Assembly (NCBI GenBank): GCA_021768185.1
Contig: JAETNP010000006.1
Coordinates: 18,471 to 82,470, forward strand
DNA length: 64,000 nucleotides
DNA from: Oscillospiraceae bacterium
GTDB taxonomy: Bacteria; Bacillota; Clostridia; Oscillospirales; Oscillospiraceae
Direction: 5' to 3'
Below, one piece after another: positions 59,320-64,000 of the stretch. Numbering within the stretch: position 1 is the stretch's first letter; each line of letters opens with the position of its first letter. Both the position numbers and the translations under genes were made by a program. The notes under the pieces are model-generated. The model saw only the letters and a list, made by a program, of their open reading frames with translations, was not told the origin of the DNA and did no database searches.

Positions 59320-60111
59320 ATGAGCAGATTGCTTAAATTCGACAGGCTGCCGAACCTTCGGGACCTGGGCGGGATGCCAGCCATCAACGGGAAACGGATC
59401 AGAGAGGGAAAACTGGTGCGCTCCGGTCATCTGGCCGAGCTTTCGGAGGGGGACCGGCAAAAGCTCCGGGAGATGACGGCATTGATCGTTGATCTCAGGA
59501 CCGATGAGGAGCGAAGCGAGAAGCCGGACGCTGCCATTCCAGGGGTGGAGTCTGTTCACATCCCGATCTTTGACCGCCAGGTGGCAGGGATTACCCGAGA
59601 GCGTTCGGCGGACAGGGAGGCGTTTGCCGCATTTCTGTCCGCCCAGGAAGCCGCGGAACGGTATATGAACGAAATATACCGGGCATTTGTTTTCAACGAC
59701 TACTCGTTGGCCCAATATGAAACGTTTATCCGTCTCCTGTTGGAGCGGCGGGACGGGGCGGTGCTGTGGCACTGCACGGCGGGAAAGGACCGGGCAGGAG
59801 TGGCCTCCGTAATCCTGGAGGAGCTGCTGGGCGTTCCCCGGGAGGCGATCCGTGAAGATTACCTGCGAACGAACCGGTGTCTGGAGGGCGAGGCCGAGAA
59901 GCTGACTGCGCTGCTGGCACAACAGTCTGGGGAAGCAGTACCGGCGGCGAAGGCGTCCGTTCGGGCTTTGCTGCTGGCGAAGGAAGAGTATCTGGATACC
60001 TTCTATCGAGCGGTGGAGGAGCGATTTGGCAGCTTTGACACGTATCTAAAGGATGGCCTGCACCTGTCTCAGGATGATATTGGGCAGGTCAGAGAAAATT
60101 ATCTGGAATGA
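59320..60111 (+). CDS. Tyrosine/dual-specificity protein phosphatase
   Basis: A 263-residue PTP-like phosphatase (Y_phosphatase3/LipA type). N-terminal 'NLRDLGGMPAINGKRIREGK' and the P-loop H-C152-T-A-G-K-D-R158-A-G ('WHCTAGKDRAGVASVILEEL') are diagnostic; the Lys-Asp in the loop is typical of LipA/MptpB-like enzymes that also act on phosphoinositides. GGAGGAG precedes the ATG. It follows the EEP gene by 14 bases. Its TGA is the first triplet of repeat copy D. Confidence 0.92.
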   Translation: MSRLLKFDRLPNLRDLGGMPAINGKRIREGKLVRSGHLAELSEGDRQKLREMTALIVDLRTDEERSEKPDAAIPGVESVHIPIFDRQVAGITRERSADREAFAAFLSAQEAAERYMNEIYRAFVFNDYSLAQYETFIRLLLERRDGAVLWHCTAGKDRAGVASVILEELLGVPREAIREDYLRTNRCLEGEAEKLTALLAQQSGEAVPAAKASVRALLLAKEEYLDTFYRAVEERFGSFDTYLKDGLHLSQDDIGQVRENYLE

Positions 60112-60295
60112 TACTTTTTCTTGAAAGAAAAAGTATCAAAAAGAACTTTAATTTCGAGACTAAGCCCATTGCAATTCCAAGATTTCCACCCGGTAACGAT
60201 TGCATATTTTTAATCGAAGAACAGTATAACACCGTTGCTATTCCCAGATTTTGGCCCGGTAACGAAAGTATGCTTTTAGTCGAAGGATCGTATAA
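60109..60295 (+). repeat. Dispersed stop-codon repeat, copy D (right half doubled)
   Basis: Starts at the phosphatase TGA. GATACTTTTTCTT-GA-AAGAAAAAGTATC is followed by TTTCGAGACTAAGCCCATTG and then two tandem right units, 60167-60229 and 60232-60295, each TTGC-ATTCC-AGATTT-CCCGGTAACGA...TCGAAG...GTATAA. The overlapping frame starts with ATG inside ATGA and reads FLERKSIKKNFNFETK. Confidence 0.88.
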
Positions 60296-60302
60296 ACAGA
60301 TG

Positions 60303-60336
60303 TGCGCCGGCCATTTGGCCGGCGCGCTTTTTTCCG
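60303..60336 (+). terminator. Terminator before spoIIGA
   Basis: GCGCCGGCC-ATTT-GGCCGGCGC followed by GCTTTTTTCC, directly after repeat copy D. It separates the phosphatase unit from the sporulation operon. Copy D, this terminator and the spoIIGA promoter fill 60112-60412. Confidence 0.85.
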
Positions 60337-60351
60337 GGACAGGGGACCGGG

Positions 60352-60386
60352 AACGACAAAATCCCCGGCGGGACAGGGATTATACT
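60352..60386 (+). promoter_or_regulatory. Possible Spo0A-dependent promoter of spoIIGA-sigE
   Basis: AACGACAAAAT (60352-60362) is the reverse of the 0A-box type TTTTGTCGTT, and TATACT (60381-60386) could be the -10. In Bacillus this operon is activated by Spo0A with sigma-A. No good -35 is visible, as in the known spoIIG promoter. Confidence 0.35.
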
Positions 60387-60412
60387 ATGTCTGTCCAAAG
60401 GGGGTTACAGCC

Positions 60413-61273
60413 ATGGTGGTTTATCTGGATATTGTCTTTCTGCTCAACGGAGCTGCCGACGCCGCGGCGCTGTACGCCACGGGCCGTCTCTCGGGCCTCA
60501 CGGTGGCCGGAAAGCGGCTGGCATCGGCGGCGGCGCTGGGCGGTACATATGGGGTGCTGTGCGCTCTGCCGGGATGGGGGGTCCTTTCCTCTCTGCCAGT
60601 ACAGGCGTGCACGGCGGCGGCGCTGGTGCGGCTGGCTTTCGGACGGCGGGAGGGATTCCTGCGGAGGGTGCTGCTGTTCTTTCTGCTCTCCTGCTCTCTG
60701 GCCGGCGCGCTGGTGGCCGGAGAGAGGCTCCTGCGGGAGCGGGGCGGCGCTCTGGAGGGATTGGACTGGCGGATCTTCTTCCTGGCGGGAGGGGGCTGCT
60801 TTTTGCTCCTGTCGGTGGTCTTCCGGGGCGGAGCGCGCCACAGCGCGGCAGGGCAGCTTTGCCGCTGCCGCATCCTGCGAAGGGGCCGGGAGGCGGAGCT
60901 GACCGCCCTGCTGGACACCGGCTGCACCCTCACCGACGGCCTGTCCGGCGCGCCGGTGCTCACCGTCCACTGGGCGGCGCTGGAAGCGCTGTGGACGCCG
61001 GAGGAGCGGGCTGTTCTCTCCCGGCTGGAGGCCGACGGCGCGTCCCGCTGCCTGGAGAAGCTGGGCGGCGGCTTCCGCCTCCTGCCCTACCGGGCGGTGG
61101 GGGTCCGCAGCGGACTGCTGCTCTGCTTCAAGGCGGACGGGGCGGAACTGGATGGGCAGTCTCTGGGGGCCGTCACCGTGGCGCTCTCTCCCACCCCCGT
61201 GTCCGACGGCGGCGGCTACGCCGCCCTCTGGGGCGGAGACGCCGGAAAGGAGGCGGAGAGCTATGCCGCGTAA
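60413..61273 (+). CDS. spoIIGA: Sigma-E processing peptidase SpoIIGA
   Basis: A 286-residue protein with five N-terminal helices (~1-137) and a C-terminal aspartic-protease domain carrying D168-T-G170 ('[20 protein letters not shown]') and '[20 protein letters not shown]'. SpoIIGA sits in the sporulation septum and cleaves pro-sigma-E after the SpoIIR signal from the forespore. The start at 60413 follows AAGGGGG. It overlaps sigE by 11 bases, the canonical spoIIG operon arrangement. Confidence 0.93.
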   Translation: MVVYLDIVFLLNGAADAAALYATGRLSGLTVAGKRLASAAALGGTYGVLCALPGWGVLSSLPVQACTAAALVRLAFGRREGFLRRVLLFFLLSCSLAGALVAGERLLRERGGALEGLDWRIFFLAGGGCFLLLSVVFRGGARHSAAGQLCRCRILRRGREAELTALLDTGCTLTDGLSGAPVLTVHWAALEALWTPEERAVLSRLEADGASRCLEKLGGGFRLLPYRAVGVRSGLLLCFKADGAELDGQSLGAVTVALSPTPVSDGGGYAALWGGDAGKEAESYAA

Positions 61274-61976
61274 AGCGCTGGCCCTGCTCCGCCGGATTCT
61301 GGAGGGGCTGGGACTGCTCCAGCCCGGAAAAATCCAGTACATCGGCGGCAGCGACACCCTTCCCCCGCCGTTGACCCGAGAGGAAGAGGCGGAGGTCCTG
61401 GCCCGCCTGGACGCCGGGGAGGAGGACTCCCGGCAGATCCTCATTGAGCGCAACCTCCGGCTGGTGGTCTACATCGCCCGCCGCTTCGAGAATACGGGCA
61501 TCAACATTGAGGACCTGATTTCCATCGGCACCATCGGGCTCATCAAGTCCGTCAATACCTACCGCACCGACAAGAACATCAAGCTGGCCACCTACGCCTC
61601 CCGGTGCATTGAGAACGAGATCCTCATGTACCTGCGGAAGAACGCCGCTCAGCGGGGGGAGGTCAGCCTGGACGAACCCCTCAACACCGACTGGGACGGC
61701 AACGAACTCCTCCTCAGCGATGTGCTGGGCACCGACTCCGACACCGTCATGCGGCCTATTGAGGACGACGTGGACCGGCAGCTCCTCTCCGCCGCTATCG
61801 CCAAGCTGGAGGACCGGGAGCGGGAGATCATCACCCTCCGCTTCGGGCTGGGCGGCGGCCGGGAGCAGACTCAGAAGGAGGTGGCCGACCGGCTGGGCAT
61901 CTCCCAGTCCTACATTTCCCGGCTGGAAAAGCGGATCATCAGCCGGCTGAAAAAAGAGATCCTGAAAATGAGCTAA
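61263..61976 (+). CDS. sigE: Sporulation sigma factor SigE (pro-form)
   Basis: A 237-residue sigma-70-family factor. The N-terminal pro-sequence contains the processing region '[14 protein letters not shown]'. Region 2 ('[20 protein letters not shown]', '[18 protein letters not shown]') and region 4 ('[20 protein letters not shown]', '[20 protein letters not shown]') are intact. It directs early mother-cell transcription. The ATG lies inside the end of spoIIGA. A strong hairpin terminator follows. Confidence 0.96.
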   Translation: MPRKALALLRRILEGLGLLQPGKIQYIGGSDTLPPPLTREEEAEVLARLDAGEEDSRQILIERNLRLVVYIARRFENTGINIEDLISIGTIGLIKSVNTYRTDKNIKLATYASRCIENEILMYLRKNAAQRGEVSLDEPLNTDWDGNELLLSDVLGTDSDTVMRPIEDDVDRQLLSAAIAKLEDREREIITLRFGLGGGREQTQKEVADRLGISQSYISRLEKRIISRLKKEILKMS

Positions 61977-61984
61977 AATATGTC

Positions 61985-62025
61985 AAGAGGCCCCCCGAAA
62001 GCACATTGCTTTCGGGGGGCCTCTT
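61985..62025. terminator. Convergent terminator
   Basis: AAGAGGCCCCCCGAAAGC and GCTTTCGGGGGGCCTCTT form an 18 bp perfect stem with a 5-base loop between sigE and the SOD gene. Confidence 0.85.
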
Positions 62026-62029
62026 GGCG

Positions 62030-62668
62030 TTACCCCACCGCGGCGCCGGAGAGAGCCGCAAGATACCGGTCGTTTGCCCTGCTCCAGTTGATGAGGGAAA
62101 ACCAATCCTCCACATAGGATGCCTTGTTAAAGTGGTCCATAGTAAGGTAGGCGTGCTCCCACATGTCCAGAATCAGCAGAGGCGTCACCGATGCCAGGGG
62201 CACCACGTCGTTGTTCTCCGTGGTGGAGATATGTATGCCCCGGTCTCCCTCCGCCGACAGCCAGACCCAGCCGGAACCGATGACGCTGTCCGCCGCTTCA
62301 ATGAGCAGCTGCTGAAACCGGCCCATGGAACCGTAGGTGGCACTGATCGCCTCCGTCAGGCGGTTGAAGGGGGGCGCGCCAGCCTTGCAGGAAATGCCGT
62401 CGAAAAACAGCTGGTGGTTATACACCGCCCCGGCGGCGGCTTTCAGCCGGTTCAGTTGGGCAGTGGGCAGATTGAAGTCCTCTGTGACCAGCTGGCTCAG
62501 ACTCCGGTCTGTCAGCCGGTGGCGCACCACCATCCGGTTCAGCTCATAGACCGTCTCGGCGTAGTATTTATCGTGGTGATAATACAGCGTATTGGCATCA
62601 CAGTGAGGCATCAGGCCGATATAGCTGTATGGCAGCTCGGTCACCTCAAAGGGGAAATATTGCTCCAT
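62030..62668 (-). CDS. Fe/Mn superoxide dismutase
   Basis: A 212-residue SOD. Metal-ligand regions are visible: 'LYYHHDKYYAETVYELN' (first His), 'AVYNHQLFFDGIS' (second His) and 'LLILDMWEHAYLTM' (Asp and His), with 'SVIGSGWVWL' between. It converts superoxide to O2 and H2O2, protecting an anaerobe in transient oxygen. AAAGGAGG lies 6 bases before the ATG. Several positions depart from common SodA (for example HHDKYY for HHDKHH), so Fe versus Mn use is open. Confidence 0.92.
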   Translation of the reverse strand: MEQYFPFEVTELPYSYIGLMPHCDANTLYYHHDKYYAETVYELNRMVVRHRLTDRSLSQLVTEDFNLPTAQLNRLKAAAGAVYNHQLFFDGISCKAGAPPFNRLTEAISATYGSMGRFQQLLIEAADSVIGSGWVWLSAEGDRGIHISTTENNDVVPLASVTPLLILDMWEHAYLTMDHFNKASYVEDWFSLINWSRANDRYLAALSGAAVG

Positions 62669-62738
62669 GCCGAACCTCCTTTGCGGATATATCCCAGTAT
62701 ATGAGCGGAAAGGAGGTCCGGTGCGGAGAGATCAGTCT

Positions 62739-63539
62739 TTAGGGCTGCTTGCCGATATAGGCCAGGATGCCGCCGTCTACATAGAGGACGTGGCCGTTGA
62801 CGAAGTTGGAGGCGTCGGAGGCCAGGAATACCGCGGGACCCGCCAGGTCCTCCGGGTCGCCCCAGCGGCCCGCCGGGGTCTTGGCGATGATGAATTGGTC
62901 AAAGGGATGGCGACTGCCGTCCGGCCGGCGCTCCCGCAGGGGCGCGGTCTGGGGGGTGGCGATATAGCCAGGGCCGATGCCGTTGCACTGGATGTTGGCC
63001 GCGCCGTACTCGGAGCAGATGTTCCGGGTGAGCATCTTCAATCCGCCCTTGGCGGCGGCGTAGGCGGAGACAGTCTCCCGGCCCAGCTCGCTCATCATGG
63101 AGCAGATGTTGATGATCTTCCCGTGGCCCTTCTTCAGCATCCCGGGGATGACCGCCTTGGCGCAGATGAAGGGGCCCACCAGGTCGATATCCACCACCTG
63201 ACGAAATTCCTCTGCGCTCATGTCCGTCATGGGGATGCGGCGGATGATGCCCGCGTTGTTGAACAGAATGTCCACGCCGCCAAGGTCGGCCTCGATCTTG
63301 GCGATCAGGTCCTTCACCTGCGCCTCGTCGGTGACGTCGGCAATGTAGCCTTTGGCGTCAACGCCCTTGGCGGCGTAGTCCGCCAGGGCCTTGTCCAGAT
63401 GCTCCTGGCTGCGGCAGTTGAAGGCGATCTTCGCCCCCGCGTTCGCCAGGGCCTCCGCCATGGCGAAGCCAATGCCGTAGGCCCCGCCGGTGACCAGGGC
63501 CACCTTGCCCTCCAGGGAGAATAATTTCTGCATGTCCAT
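62739..63539 (-). CDS. kduD: SDR oxidoreductase, KduD-like
   Basis: A 266-residue short-chain dehydrogenase. 'GKVALVTGGAYGIGFAMAEA' is the NAD(P) motif, 'ILFNNAGIIRRIPM' follows, and the catalytic Ser and Y-x-x-x-K occur in 'INICSMMSELGRETVSAYAAAKGG'. Together with kduI 17 bases upstream it should act as 2-deoxy-D-gluconate 3-/KDG 5-dehydrogenase in unsaturated uronate breakdown; gluconate 5-dehydrogenase is the close alternative. The ATG at 63539 follows GAGGA; a GTG five codons earlier is possible. Confidence 0.88.
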   Translation of the reverse strand: MDMQKLFSLEGKVALVTGGAYGIGFAMAEALANAGAKIAFNCRSQEHLDKALADYAAKGVDAKGYIADVTDEAQVKDLIAKIEADLGGVDILFNNAGIIRRIPMTDMSAEEFRQVVDIDLVGPFICAKAVIPGMLKKGHGKIINICSMMSELGRETVSAYAAAKGGLKMLTRNICSEYGAANIQCNGIGPGYIATPQTAPLRERRPDGSRHPFDQFIIAKTPAGRWGDPEDLAGPAVFLASDASNFVNGHVLYVDGGILAYIGKQP

Positions 63540-63556
63540 GTTGCTTTTCCTCACTT

Positions 63557-64000
63557 TCAGCGCAGTTCCGTAATAGGAATGTTGTCCATATCATCAAAAG
63601 CCTGATTCTCGCCGCCCATGGCCCAGATGAAGGTGTAGCTGCCCGTGCCGCAGCCGCAGTGGATGGACCAGGAGGGGGAAATCACCGCCTCGTAGTTCTG
63701 CATGACGATGTGCCGGGTCTCCTGACCCTGGCCCATCATGTGGAAGACCACGTTGCCCTCGGGGATGTTGAAGTAGGTGTAGACCTCCATCCGGCGCTCG
63801 TGGGTGTGGGCGGGCATGGTGTTCCATACGCTGCCGGGAGACAGCTGGGTCAGGCCCATGGACAGCTGGCAGGTAGGCAGCACATCCGGGTGGATGAACT
63901 GGTTGATGACCCGGGCGTTGGAGGTCTCCGCAGCGCCGCAGGGACGTTTGGCGGCGTCCGCGAACTTCAGCAGGCGGGTCTCATAGCTGCGGTGGGCGGG
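63557..64000 (-). CDS. kduI: 5-dehydro-4-deoxy-D-glucuronate isomerase, N-terminus beyond window
   Basis: The last 147 residues of KduI; the start lies past the right edge. '[20 protein letters not shown]' holds the zinc-ligand His/Glu residues of this cupin-fold isomerase, and '[20 protein letters not shown]' plus '[16 protein letters not shown]' finish the conserved core. KduI isomerises DKI from pectin or glycosaminoglycan lyases to 2,5-diketo-3-deoxygluconate, which KduD then reduces, so the pair points to plant or host polyuronate use. Confidence 0.93.
   Translation of the reverse strand, partial: PAHRSYETRLLKFADAAKRPCGAAETSNARVINQFIHPDVLPTCQLSMGLTQLSPGSVWNTMPAHTHERRMEVYTYFNIPEGNVVFHMMGQGQETRHIVMQNYEAVISPSWSIHCGCGTGSYTFIWAMGGENQAFDDMDNIPITELR

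Noticed and set aside
60302..60412. A longer SpoIIGA start at 60302
   Set aside because: The added residues would be translated through a strong terminator stem and the promoter region; the ATG at 60413 has a good ribosome binding site and starts at the first membrane helix.
1..64000. CRISPR array, prophage or intact insertion sequence
   Set aside because: No regularly spaced direct repeats, phage structural genes, integrase or transposase were recognised; the only mobile traces are the repeats and the RepA-like remnant.

Overview
The window looks like a chromosomal segment of a GC-rich, spore-forming, anaerobic gut member of the Clostridia, most likely Oscillospiraceae. The evidence is strong AGGAGG-type ribosome binding sites with occasional TTG/GTG starts, the sporulation pairs spoIIGA-sigE and cwlJ-gerQ, a Gram-positive SecA with a SEC-C tail, lipoprotein signal peptides, and a mucin/milk-glycan type GH112 phosphorylase operon. 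The species cannot be fixed from sequence reading alone. I see no prophage, CRISPR array, rRNA or intact insertion sequence.

Layout. 1-4400: four tandem HAD phosphatase paralogues facing a divergent LacI-family regulator. 4.4-10.6 kb: tRNA-Leu, an FAD oxidoreductase, the ribosome hibernation factor, a PadR/DUF4097 envelope-stress-like module and a CPBP protease. 10.6-13.3 kb: a cobalamin riboswitch with its own promoter and terminator but no gene behind it, then a radical SAM protein, a PhoB-type response regulator and a Nudix hydrolase. 13.5-18.7 kb: a YheO-type regulator divergent from an amidohydrolase-RidA-permease-aminotransferase operon, probably for uptake and breakdown of an amino-acid-like compound. 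18.7-19.3 kb: debris including the tail of spoIVB and the start of a plasmid/ICE replication-initiator gene. 19.4-27.6 kb: secA, pgeF, a peptide-binding lipoprotein and small envelope proteins. 27.7-30.7 kb: a phenylacetate-CoA ligase-like enzyme, an ACT protein and an aminotransferase.

30.7-31.0 kb holds a compact locus with the layout of an Fst/par type I toxin-antitoxin system: a 31-residue membrane peptide, a convergent antisense RNA, a shared terminator and direct repeats. Next come two paralogous membrane proteins with an XRE regulator, then serA and serC separated by a ~500 bp repeat. 35.5-42.5 kb is a glycan operon (binding protein, two permeases, small membrane protein, GH112 phosphorylase) with a divergent AraC regulator. 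42.4-45.2 kb carries a CaCA antiporter and the gerQ/cwlJ spore genes, followed by the second copy of the ~500 bp repeat. 45.3-48.3 kb is a GntR(YtrA)-regulated ABC exporter operon. 48.4-56.8 kb holds an XRE/small-protein pair, a lipoprotein, a DNA glycosylase, transporters, a TagA-type glycosyltransferase, a Cys-rich peptide and mltG. 56.8-64.0 kb ends with a U32 protein, a phosphodiesterase-like protein, a protein phosphatase, spoIIGA-sigE, superoxide dismutase and kduD-kduI (cut by the window end).

Three sequence families stand out beyond ordinary genes: (1) a dispersed repeat whose four best copies each begin exactly at the stop codon of the preceding gene and keep a similar short peptide frame; (2) a ~500 bp intergenic repeat with terminal inverted repeats in one copy; (3) the type I toxin-antitoxin-like locus. 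The orphan cobalamin riboswitch is the fourth item most worth checking.
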